The notes under the pieces were generated by a model, which was not told the origin of the DNA, did not search any database, and was given only the letters and a program-made list of their open reading frames with translations. Shown here in pieces: positions 48,234 through 59,600 of a stretch of DNA of 64,000 nucleotides. Both the position numbers and the translations under genes were made by a program. Location: NCBI RefSeq assembly GCF_050436995.1, contig NC_134751.1, positions 3,968,001 through 4,032,000 of the forward strand, written 5' to 3'. The first letter of the stretch is position 1; each line of letters begins with the position of its first letter. Origin of the DNA: Anticarsia gemmatalis (lineage: Eukaryota > Arthropoda > Insecta > Lepidoptera > Erebidae).

Positions 48234-48304
48234 GTTATCAGATAATATCTTCATATTTTTTCCGTTCGGTGGAATCCCTGTAATTGGGTATCTTACTATA
48301 AAAG
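48234..48304 (+). promoter_or_regulatory. Promoter of gene F: GATA, kappaB-like, TATA
   Basis: A gttatc/gataat pair is at 48234-48246. The reverse kappaB-like element gtggaatccc (GGGATTCCAC) is at 48269-48278, and TATAAAAG at 48297-48304 with 18 bp between. Confidence 0.65.
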
Positions 48305-48372
48305 ATCTGGAACAAATTCGTAAAGCAGTCATTTCAATTACATGCCTTGTTACTGACAGACTGTAAATGAAA

Positions 48373-51300
48373 ATGTATTCCAAAATTATTTTCTTCGTTG
48401 CGACTTTTTGCGTCGTCAACTCTTCAGCGATATTAAACAATAAAGGTAAGTTATTATTATTATTTTATAAGTGTTAGCCCATACTGCGATAAATCTTCTG
48501 CGGATTGCCTCACGCAAAAAATCTCAAAATTCATTTCGTGTGTTCGGCTTGGGCGGTTCCACAGTAGCTTTACTATTAATTATATCAAGGCATGTCGAAA
48601 CGTTCGTAGTCTGATGCAAAAAAGCATAAACTGATGTAATATCACAATTGTAATGTGTCACAATCCGATTATAATTCCTATGATCTAACTTTAATGGATT
48701 CCTCTCACGGAAATAAACTCATGATACTTTGTTATGAGTTAGTAGTCAGTAGGGTATAAACTGTTCTACTTTCTTTTCCAGATGATAACAGTGTTGCAAG
48801 TTCACTAACTGATTTCGAGATAGCAGAGAATGAAGGTAAATTCATGCTTCCTTATAAGTTATTATTCTAGAAGGCTGGATGTGGCATCAAGCCTTTGGAA
48901 AAGTGACTAAATCACCGCGTTCAGAGTTCCGAAATGTGCCGCTAGGCGCTGCATCTCGCTTCCAAAAAGCGACTCAAACGCCGATCGACCTATAATAAAA
49001 ATAGTAGCAAGTCTATGGTTTCCCACAGTTATGTTTATTAATTTTAATATATCTATAAAGAATGTTCTCACTTTTCAGATTGGAATGTGAAAAGTAAATG
49101 TCACGTGCAAAGTTGCAGAAACCTCTGTGCCAGATATGGTTTGTTTGGCCTCTGCATTCAAGGTCGTTGTGTTTGCAGATCTCACGTAAGAGCCCAAGGT
49201 AAGAAAATGCACCCCGTGTACATTTATAATCGTCGCCTTCAGTTCTTTAAATAAAATAAAAAAATATAAATTTCACCCAGTAATGTCCCAGTGCTGGGCA
49301 AGGGTCTCCTGGAGGAATAAGAGAGGGCTTAGGCCTTGAGTCCAACACACTGGTCATATGAGGGTTAGAGACTTTACATACCTATAAGAACTGCTCTGAA
49401 GGACTCTCAGCCATGCAAGGTAGCATCCCGATGTTTTCTTTACCGTTGGAAAAAGTAATTATTATTTTAAATAGACACTTAACTTTATAAAGTCATTAGT
49501 GTGATGCTCGGATAAGAATCCTCGACCACTTGCGTGGGAGGTGCCAAATTAAGCCTCTCGGCTATCACTACCTCATTAAATATTGCAGGAAAAAATTTAC
49601 GCAAAAGGAAAGCTTTTGCAAGATCGGCCTTCACAAACGATAATAATGACCATACCATATTGAGCCAATTTCCGCTAGTGAAAAGTAGTTTTAGTAAAAT
49701 GAAACTTTACAAACCTCGCCTGAAAAAGAAACTATGTAAGACCTGGATCATGATCAAAACATTTCAAGCAAAATAATTATCACTCGCTCTAACGGTAAAG
49801 GAAGACATCGTAATGAAACCTTGCATGCCAAAATTATTTTTATACGTTTATTGAGAGTATGCAAACTCCCTAACCCGCACTTGGCCAGCGCGGCGGTCTC
49901 AAGGCCTAATCCCTCCTTCGTTCGGGAGGAGACCTTTGCCCAGCAGTGGGACAATAATAGGCTTAAAATATCTATATCGAATATTGCAATAATAAAAACA
50001 TTTTTTTTATTGTTACATTACTTATGTACTTATCACTATTATTTATTCAATTCCAGATGATGTAAGTGCCGCAGTACCAGCACAAACTAACTACATCATG
50101 GAGTCGAAAGAAGGTTAAAATTTAACTTTATTTATACATTAGACACAAAAATCCTGGAATGTTTTTGTAAAAGTTATTCTAGATTGTGTGAATGGTAATT
50201 TAAACGGATTAATTATAAATTACTAGCTGACCCCCGCAACTTCGCTTGCGTCACATAAGAGTATGGGTCAAAATTTTCCCCGTTTTTGTAACATTTTTTA
50301 CTGCTGCTCTGCTCCTATTGATCGTAGCGTGATAATATACAGCCTATAACCTTCCTCGATAAAAGGGGCTATCTAACACTGAAAGAATTTTTCAAATCGG
50401 ACCAGTAGTTCCCGAGATTAGCGCGTTCAAACAAACAAACAAACAAACTCTTCAGCTTTATAATATTATAAGTATAGATGAATGAGATCGTTATCTAAAT
50501 CTGTTGTAACGATGTTCGCAACAGGAATTAAATCTAAAGTGATGCTCAAACGTATTAATTTCGATACGATAGCGTTAACGTGATAAAGACAGCGTAATAC
50601 TTTAAAGTTGCTCACTTAACTATTGAGAGGCGTGTCTATATTCATTAGGCCTGCTACACTCATATTTGAGTGTGAATTCTCGAATATAATATGTATGTAC
50701 GACAGTATATTCAAACAACAAAACCGACTCGAAGCAATAACTGCACTTGTTCGGCTTGTGAGGATCGGGTAGTTAGTTTCTTCGAGTCCTATCAGCATAC
50801 AGACGCAGCGATATCTAACGGCATTTTTCCCGAGCATTCATCTACATAATATATTTGATTTACCGCTCGGCTGCACTGATTAATATCAACCCAAATAAGT
50901 GTTTAGCAAGCCCTAGGTTTTAACTTTTTTCTATCACCTTGCGTGATATTTTTTTGAATATATTTTTTTTATCCAGCCTGTTTTTGTATTCCACTGCTGA
51001 GCAAGGACCTCTCCCCTAGACTTCCAGTCCCCTCAGTCGCTTGCTGCGTCCGGCAAACCGTCCAGGAACGCGTCCATGTCGTCCCGCCATCTCCGTCGTC
51101 GCCGACCATCTTGTGGCACTCACTTCGTAGCTATGTCAGCCCAATAATATTTCCGGTTAATTTCAATTCATCAAGAGAACGCTATCTCATTTCAGATTGG
51201 AATGTGAAAAGTAAATGTCACGTGCAAAGTTGCAGAAACCTCTGTGCCAGATATGGTTTGTTTGGCCTCTGCATTCAAGGTCGTTGTGTTTGCAGATCTC

Positions 51301-52044
51301 ATGTAAGAGCCCAAGGTAAGAAAATGCACTATTCTTTAGTTTATCCAATATAGCAATTCAAAAAATTGTTAAGGATATTCTTTACCAACAAAGTAATTCC
51401 CACTCTTTTTCCTTTTTTTTTTAATCTTAAAAGAGTTCATATTGATTTGTATAGTTAGAAAACGGACGAGAATATGTTAGAAATCACTAGTAGAAAAAAT
51501 CTCCAAGCAAAAACTAAAACCATACAAACAAATGTTGAATACTCAGCTAAGCTTAATCTCGATTAATTTATATGTAATTTACCTCCTTAAAATTGAAAAC
51601 ATGAAGTCAATAACAACTGCAGAACGATATTTCCTAAGATGATTTGTTAAAATTGCAGAAAATGTCCCTTTGGAAGACCTCGACGCTGCAACCAATTACC
51701 AGGAATTGAAGGTACCTAATATATTCATAGTCGTACAAATGTTGGTTATATTGTTAAAATTGATGGGCAACACTTTTTTATCATCTATAGTCTAGAGTCT
51801 CCGTGTTTCGGGAGGCGTGTCGTCGAAGTCCGTCACGATTGTTTTCAATGAAGATAACAGTCGTAAAGCCACGTCAAAATCCTCCGGGCGGCTTAAACAG
51901 CTTTGATCCTAGGTTGACCACAATCAGAAGTAGAAGCATCAGTTGAAAAATCCTGAGAGACATTATTCTTTCTCTTCTAGTTCTAACTCAGTAAAAAGTC
52001 GTAAATTATTTGAACTAATAATCTTTTTTTTGTTCCAGAATTAA
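48373..52044 (+). CDS. X-tox: X-tox gene F: short member with two near-identical CSab motifs
   Basis: A predicted secreted protein of about 160 residues, the smallest of the cluster. Exons: 48373-48445 (signal peptide MYSKIIFFVATFCVVNSS), 48782-48835, 49079-49198, 50057-50113, 51196-51315, 51659-51711 and a terminal exon from 52039. Motifs are in exons 3 and 5 (x8 loop, LFGLC). These two 120 bp exons differ by a single synonymous base. Exons 2, 4 and 6 are spacers. Exon 6 is 53 bp instead of a multiple of three, so the frame is lost: reading on gives a stop at 52042-52044. If exon 6 is skipped, or had its missing base, the terminal exon reads 12 more codons to a stop at 52077-52079. An in-frame ATG two codons upstream (48367) could also be the start; I chose 48373 because it matches the sister genes. 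Confidence 0.72.
49272..49570 (-). mobile_element. tRNA-derived SINE (family 2) in intron 3 of gene F
   Basis: A nearly full reverse copy: aatgtcccagtgctgggcaa ... gtgggaggtgccaaatt ... cggctatcactacc. Confidence 0.75.
49775..49952 (+). mobile_element. tRNA-derived SINE (family 2), 3' part
   Basis: A forward copy lacking the head: tatcactcgctctaacggta ... tttgcccagcagtgggacaa. It is in the same intron as, and inverted to, 49272-49570. Confidence 0.7.
50222..50480 (+). mobile_element. 'cttcgcttgcgtcacataag' element in intron 4 of gene F
   Basis: A complete copy, from tactagctgacccccgcaac to taatattataagtatagat. Confidence 0.75.
50985..51125 (-). mobile_element. LINE ORF2 3' remnant upstream of gene F exon 5
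   Basis: On the minus strand it reads like the end of a non-LTR element (GC-rich cggcgacgacggagatggcg ... gaggtccttgctcagcagtg). It ends about 70 bp before the duplicated exon. Confidence 0.5.
51795..51935 (+). mobile_element. SINE-like repeat fragment in the last intron of gene F
   Basis: A diverged forward piece of the 'gttcaagccgcccgaagg' family: gtgtttcgggaggcgtgtcg ... gggcggcttaaacagctttg. Confidence 0.55.
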
Positions 52045-52497
52045 TCACAAATGATGTACCAGAAGATATTTGCTTTTAATAACCAACTATGGCCGAGTAC
52101 AGATTTAAGTCAAGACTCGCTTAAGACAGATTTGCTTTAGAACGAAAAATGGAGATTTGCCCACCTCAAACTAATCGTTTTGTAATCAAAATTGCCTATA
52201 CATACAACAACACTGACTTAAATACGTGTGAGAAGTCTGTCTTAAGTCAGCCTTGAATGGCTGCGCTCAACCTCTCTGCTATAGTATTTCTCCACATCGC
52301 TGTCAACTGTAGACGTACCTAGAAGACAGGCATTTCCACGATGCAATGCTATACTGATACATTGAGCTTGAGACAAACTTCAGGATGCTGGATCACTATA
52401 CACTATATATTATGTTCTTTACTTGCGATGTTTATGAGAATTGTGTAATATATAAAATATTCTTTTTATTAGATTAAATCGCATGACCTTGAAAAAT

Positions 52498-52503
52498 AAT
52501 AAA
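52498..52503 (+). terminator. Polyadenylation signal of gene F
   Basis: AATAAA about 420 bp after the terminal exon's stop; no earlier canonical signal was noticed. Confidence 0.4.
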
Positions 52504-52869
52504 AAATATAATTTGGAAACGTCAGCAGTGTCTCTTTTACCTAGTACCAAGATGTATATTTTAAACTTAAATTAAATAAATTAACCCTATTTATAACAAA
52601 ATATATAAATACCACCATAAATGGTCATTAGCATAACACACAAATATAAGTCCCGGATGGGAATCGAACTTGCTACACATAGTACACACTTAATCTTGCG
52701 GAAAGCATTCTACATCACCGAACGTGCAGATAAATTCATGTAAAATACACCGTCAACGTTAATAATAATATGGGACTAACAATATTGATAGCGAAAACTG
52801 GTTGTATTTCGTACACTCCTACGAGTATAATGATGATGATACCTTTATATATATATAATTCTTTTTTAT

Positions 52870-53052
52870 ATATATATAACCTTTATATATAGTGTGTCAC
52901 TGAACTTCTCTTAAACGACTGGGCCGATTTTGATGAAATTTTTTGTGTGTGTTCAAGGGGATCTGAGAATGGTTTAGATTCACAATTTTGTCCGCTGGAC
53001 AATGTTTTTTTGACGTGTAGACAGAACAACGGCTGTCGGGTCCGCTAGTATT
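52870..53052 (-). mobile_element. LINE (RTE-like) 3' tail
   Basis: A reverse copy: tcttttatatatatataacc, then gaacttctcttaaacgactg, ending with a truncated gacaatgttttttt. The same tail is forward at 58655-58848. (ATAT)n 3' ends of this kind are typical of lepidopteran RTE-type LINEs and their SINE riders. Confidence 0.6.
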
Positions 53053-53059
53053 ATTATAA

Positions 53060-53325
53060 ACTAGCTGACCCGCGTAACTTCGCTTGCGTAACATAAAAGA
53101 GAATGGGTCAAAAGTTTCCCCATTTTTGTAACATTTTTTATTTGTACTCTGCTTGTATTGGTCGTAGCATGATGATATGTAGCCTATAGCCTTCCTCAAT
53201 TAATGGGCTATCTAACACTGAATTAATTTTTCAATTCAGACCAGTAGTTCCTGAGATTAGAGCGTTCAAACAAACAAACAAACAAACTCTTCAGACTTAT
53301 AATATTAGTATAGACTAGTATAGAT
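53060..53325 (+). mobile_element. 'cttcgcttgcgtcacataag' element
   Basis: A complete copy: actagctgacccgcgtaact ... ttataatattagtatagac. Confidence 0.75.
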
Positions 53326-53582
53326 GTAAGTATTATATTAGACAGTTTTCTGTTATATTATTTCTCCGAATCACCAAAATAGAATCAAAAGACAACAGAA
53401 TCTTCTTTATACTTTCATTCCAGGCTGCTATCAAACGTTCAAGAACGATAACAGTCTACCTTACTTAGTTTCTTAAGGTTCTCTTTGTACATTCCAGGAA
53501 ACCGGTTCCGTAATTTGCATGTCAACAACATTTTATCATAACGATAGCCCAGTGAAGTTAATGAGTGAGTGTTTCTTCGTCG

Positions 53583-53616
53583 GTAAAGTCCCCATGACAA
53601 CATATTTGTATAAAAA
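53583..53616 (+). promoter_or_regulatory. Promoter of gene G: kappaB-like and TATA
   Basis: gtaaagtcccc at 53583-53593 reads GGGGACTTTAC in reverse, close to the classical NF-kB decamer though not a full match to the insect consensus. TATAAAAA is at 53609-53616, 15 bp away. Confidence 0.55.
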
Positions 53617-53681
53617 GGCTGAGAAAAAGTATTATACATAATTGTATTAGTCCCGGTGTTCCTGGCAAGTTGTGGGTGAAA

Positions 53682-56600
53682 ATGTGTCACAAAATTATAT
53701 TTGTTGTTGCGGCCCTTTGCGTCGTCAACGCTTCAGTGATAACAATCGATGTTCACGAAGGTAATTGTTATTTTTTTATTTTTAGTGTTCCATACCCAAA
53801 GGGTAAAACGGGACCATATTGCTAAGCCTCCGCTGTCTGTCTGTCTGCCTCCAGGTTGTATCCCATAAACCGTGATAGCTAGAGATCTGAAATTTTCACA
53901 AACGATGTATTTTCGTTGCCGTATAACAACAAATACTAAAAATCAAAATATAAATAAACGTGCTTCTTTCCCATTTTTTTGCTCAATATTAAAAACGGTA
54001 ATAGGTAGCTAGACGCTTCAAATTCAGCAGATGATAGTACGGAACGGAACCCTTCGTGCGCGAATCCACACTTCACCGGTTTTTTCGTTTTGAGCTGTGG
54101 TGGATCTTATTTAAAGCCAAATAACTGTGTTATTTTAGCCGCAAGTTACAGCCGCTTGTAATTCTTATAAAGAAACGCGCGGCCGGTTGTGTATAATACA
54201 GTCGGACGAAGCACTATTGGCGTTTTTCTAAATTTTATTGGATTATCCTTAATAGTAGTAAGAGGAGTCCGAACTAAGCAACATCCGCGTGGATCAATCT
54301 CTGAGGTTAAGCTACCTTTGTAGAGGTTGTTCTGTGGATGGGTGACCATCTTATATATGTCGAGTTTCTCCGTGTTCCGGAAGGCACGTTAAATTGTGGA
54401 TTGCTGTCATTTTTAAAGATCTTTGGGAGTCGTTAACTGCAGTATTTGGAAGTTTGAATGTCTGACAACCAGTCTTATCGAATGGTATCGTGTTATGACC
54501 CAGGTAACTGGGTTTTGGAGGTCCGATAGGCAGTCGCTCCTTGTAAAATACTGGTATCCAGTTGCATCCGGTGAGACTGGAAGCCGACTCCAATATAGTT
54601 GGAAGAAAGGCTAGGCTGAAGATTCTCAATAGTTGTCTAAAGTCTTGGTATCGTTAAATAGCATAAGGCTCGCCCTACAACATTAGACTAACATTGTTAA
54701 TACTAGGTACATCTTCTGGGTACAACAGGCGTTATTATAATGTACCGCCTAAAATATGCAAAATAAAATGTATATTTTTCAATATTTCTGAGAGATTTTC
54801 TTAATATTTTTTTTCCGTAAGAACCTTCTCCTAATAATAACAAATACAACACAAAAAGAATTAGTAAAATCGGTCCAGCTATTCACGCGTCATGCCGTGA
54901 CCAAGGCAAGCGGGTTTCAATTTTATATATATAGACTAGCTGACCCAGCAGACGTTGTTCTGCCATATAAAAAAAGTGTCACTTCGGGGTATGAAAAGTA
55001 GATGTTGGCCAATTCTCATAGATACCGGATAAGCACAAAAAAAATCACAAAAATCGGTCAAGCCGTTTCGGAGGAGTCAACGAAAACTGTGACGCGAGAA
55101 TTTTATATTTTAGATGTATGTAACATGTGTGATGGTATAAAATCTACAGACGATCCACAAAGTGTGGTCGATTTTGAAGAAAGTTCGTCATTTGCAAGCT
55201 GTGACAATCAAGAATGTGATCAAAGATGTCGTCGACTGAAATTTCCTGGCGGAATCTGCGTCAGGGGCCGTTGCAAATGTGATAACTTCCTAACTTTCGA
55301 AAGTAAGTCAAATTATTTCCTTAAACATTAATTTACCTTTGTTTAATTGAACAGTTAGCGTTAAATTTGGTATACTTTACCAATTTTTTTTATAACAATG
55401 ACTGGCTAGCAAATAATATGCAGGGATTTGTAAAATTACTTCGATGTTGATATTCACGTTTCCTCAGGGTTTTCATTGAAAAATGATTTCGAAAATATGA
55501 CAGTGCATAAATATCTATTAATATTTATTTTATTTATTTATTTATTTTATCTTTGACACTGACTATACTATTACAAAATAATTTCACCATTAATGTCCCA
55601 CTGCTGGGTAAGGGTCTCCTCCCGTAATCCACCGTCTCATCTCATCCCGTAGGGATGAGGCCTTGAATCCACCACGCTGGCCAATTGCGGGTTGGGGTCT
55701 TTGCATACCTTCAAGAACTGAAAGAACTCTCAGGCATGCAAGGTTGCATCACAATGTTTTCTTTCACCGCTGGGATTTTATTATTTCTTATACATACATA
55801 ACTTCGAAAAGTCATTGTTGTGTTGCCTTGGGTTTGAACCTGCGACCACTTACGTGAGAGGTAAGACCAACTTATACCACTCGACTATCACTGCCATATC
55901 ATACTCATAGAAATATGAAAATGAGTCAAATGAAATGATCAATCGTAGCTTCACGTTACATATTCGAACTGAACAATTTTTAGTACTATACAATTTTTTA
56001 AACTAAACTACAGCAAACGGTCTTGCCTCCCTAGGTATTCTCTTTATATGCCACTCTTGTGCTATTTTTCTCCAGAATTTCGGCAAATCGTCTTCTCACC
56101 TTCACTTCTATTTACTTTATCTTTTGTCATATTATTATACGATTGGTTAAGTGATTGTGTTAACGAAAAATTATAAAACGTGTACTCGAAAAAGGGTTAT
56201 TAATAATGCTCAGGCTATGTATTTTTTGTACCTAAATAATGTTTGAACTTGTAAATATTACAGATCGAACTATTTTATTAGGCACTCATTTGTTACCAAC
56301 GAAAATACGACACTGGACGTCAGTATTTCTATACTCAAACGTGTTTTTGACATTTCATAAAGAGTAGCTGATTTGACTGGTATTCAATTACCCAATTAGG
56401 TAGAGTCCAAATATTTTTTTTACAGATACAAGATCCGTTCAAAAAGTATTAACTTTTACACGTAGCTGTAACAGGCGCGATTGTAATGAGCGTTGTGAGA
56501 GACTTGGTTACGCCGGAGGAGTGTGTGTTAAAGATCGTTGCAAATGCAAAGACATAGAACTGAATGAAGGTATGAGACATGAATCTATACTAATATTATA

Positions 56601-59600
56601 ATGAAGAGTTTGTTTGTTTCGATTTGAAAAATTCTTTCAGTGTTAGGTAGTCCATTTACCGAGAAAGGCTATAGGCTATATATCAAGGAGCAGAGTACCA
56701 GTAAAAAATGTTAAAAAAACGGGGAAAATTTTAACCCTTTCCCTCTCATGTGACGCAAGCGAAGTTGCGCGAGTCAGCTAGTATATAATAAGCTGCGTCT
56801 ATGGCGCAATTGATATTGTATGCAACAGCTGCCATCTAGAGGTTCGACTAGGGTTTCGACTCACGGATGGGGCAAAATGGTTTAAGTTTTTTTTTATTAT
56901 ATTAGACTAGCTGACATAAGATAGAATGGGTCACATTTTCCCCGTTTTCGTCACATTTTTTATTGCTACTCTGCTCCTATTAGTTGTAGCGTGATGATAT
57001 ATAGCCTAAAGCCTTCCTCGATAAATGGACTACCTAACACTGAAAGAATTTTTCAAATCGAACCAGTAGTTCCTGAGATTAGCGCGTTCAAACAAACAAA
57101 CAAACTCTTCAGCTTTATAATATTAGTATAGATTAGTATAGATTACTTCTCTATGGTCGCCTGAAGTTTTGTTACCTGCCCAGTCAAAGGAAATAGGCAT
57201 TTTTTTTAAATTTACGGTTTTTCATACAATAAAGTAAGATTGAAAATGTAACGATATGCATAATATATATTTGTTAATAATATCATGTGTTTTTTTATTT
57301 AGGTAATTTTATTTATGTAATAATATATTTTATACGTACGCCTTTGTTTACTGTAGGCCTTTATTTGTGTCTTTTTTTTCTTCGAAATGTTCTGTAATTT
57401 TATTGTTAGAGGTGAAAAACATTCTGGTTAATGCTTCTATTTTGTTTATGACTAATGCAGTAAAAACTGGGTGGTTTGAGGAATGTTGTTTTGAATTTCC
57501 GCAATTTATTTATTTTATAAAATATAATGTTATTTTTTTATTATTAGAAGACGTCGAGCTTGAGGAGTTGTCTTCGCCAAGGCGCTGCTATTATAGAGAG
57601 TGTGAGCAACGCTGCCGTAGAATAGGATATCCTGGTGGTGCATGCGTCAATGGTCGCTGTAAATGTGACAGCAGGATGAACGCAGGTAAGCAATATAATA
57701 TGTTTATATACCTACCAATTAATTAAATGCTATACCTATCTTGGTTGGTTATGCTCTAGTAACTGTTGATCACGTGGTCCATTAGTCTTTCCCTGAGTAA
57801 CGGATTCTTAGGCCTGAAACTGCGTTAAATAGACGTCCGCGCGGTCCCATAGAGGATTGCTCCGTCGAGGCTCGCGTTTAACGCGTCCGCGTGCACATAC
57901 ACGTGAGCACGTATGTACATACATACGTGGTAACGCAACGGATGCCCGTCGCGGGCGTCCACTTAAGGCAGTTTCGGGCCTTAATGGATGTTTTGTTGCA
58001 AGGCTATTAGTAATTATCCAAGGTTTGTATATACTCCCGACAAACGCCATTAAGATTGCTCCTCGCTCTGGAAGACTGTAAAATGTCTACGATAATTTAA
58101 ATCAATTTCTCTCCTTCGGAAATTACGTACATAATTATTAAGGTATAGTCATTAATATAGGACCACGAAGTTTAAACTCGTATGCAATTTTTTTTAATGG
58201 TACATTTATTTTTATCTCATGATTTTAAATATACTACCGTTTTTAGGTGTCTTCGAGCTTGAGGAGGTGTCTTCGCTAAGGCGCTGCTATTATAGAGAGT
58301 GTGAGCAGCGCTGTCGTAGAATAGGATATCCTGGTGGTGCATGCGTCAATGGTCGCTGTAAATGTGACAGCAGGAGAAACGCAGGTAAGAGAACAGAGTA
58401 CTTAATTACTTGCACTTAACCATTACAGTTTGTAGATGTTTTCGAGCTTGAAGAGTTGATTTTGCTAAGGCGCTGCAGTAATACGTGTTACGAAGTGTAA
58501 GGAACGCTGTTTTACCATGAGTCGCCCTGGCGGGTCTAGGTATGTGTCAAAGGCACAGGCTGTAAATCTGACACTAGTAGAGAAGAAGGTAATATTTTGT
58601 ACAAAGATGTACATGCATAAAAAAGTGTGTGCATGGATTTTTATACTAATACTAGCTGACCGGGCAAACGTTGTTTTGCCATAAAAATTAAATAAAAAAA
58701 CATTGTCCAGCGGACAAAATTGTGAATTTAAACCATTCTCAGATCCCCTTGAACACACACAAAAAATTTCATCAAAATCTGTCCAGTCGTTTAAGAGAAG
58801 TTCAGTGACATACACACTTACAGAAGAATTATATATATAAAGTTACTTAATGGAAACCGATGCTCACAATATGCTGCCAGTAACTACTACGTCATATCTT
58901 TTTAACCATAAACTTAATGTCTTCATTTTGTTTATACTTTCTTATTTCACAGACATCGAGTTCGAAGAAACAGATATAACTTCCACTGGAATCTGCTGGC
59001 CAAAGGCTTGCGATAGAGTCTGTCGTATATTAGGCTTCAATAACGGTACTTGCGTCGACGGAAAATGCAAGTGCGTTAAAAAAGAAGGTACGTCTATAAA
59101 GATACTCTTTTCACGCAACATAATTGAATAAATTGAACCCAATATTGTTTCACTGCTTGGCAAGGGTTTTGTTCTCAAAATTATGGGGAGGTTAGGCTTC
59201 TAGCACTTGGAAAACTTTGCTTAACACCCGTGTTAGGGAACTTTTAGGTGTTCTGGGTTGCATCACGGTATTTTTTTTTTTTTGGCCAGAACAAATAATA
59301 TTTCTAATACACACATAAATTCGAAAAGTCATTGGTGTGTTGCCTCGGGTTCCGAGTACTGCGAGCCTTTGACTACTTGCGCGGAAGGTGCTCGCTTAGA
59401 TAAGTCTGTTATCTGAATCACTACAGACGCAGTTCGTTAAAATATATTTTTTTAAATCGTTAATTCATATAATATACAATAATGTCTTACATGTATTCTC
59501 CCCGCCAAGCTATATAGTTTGTTGACGAGATACGCTCGTTTACATTATGATTACATACATGAAAGTAGACGTAGTAATTAATAAAATTCTTATATCTAAA

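Noticed and set aside
51111..51353. Open frame of 80 codons with its own ATG covering gene F exon 5
   Set aside because: The ATG lies in a LINE remnant and intron; the real exon begins after the acceptor at 51195. It is not a separate small peptide gene.
57367..57726. 119-codon frame containing gene G exon 4
   Set aside because: The upstream part is open intron sequence (T-rich, hydrophobic by composition), not a leader peptide; sister exons start at the acceptor.
57808..58081. Open frames on both strands at 57.8-58.1 kb
   Set aside because: They fall in a CG-rich MITE with inverted ends; the lack of stops follows from base composition.
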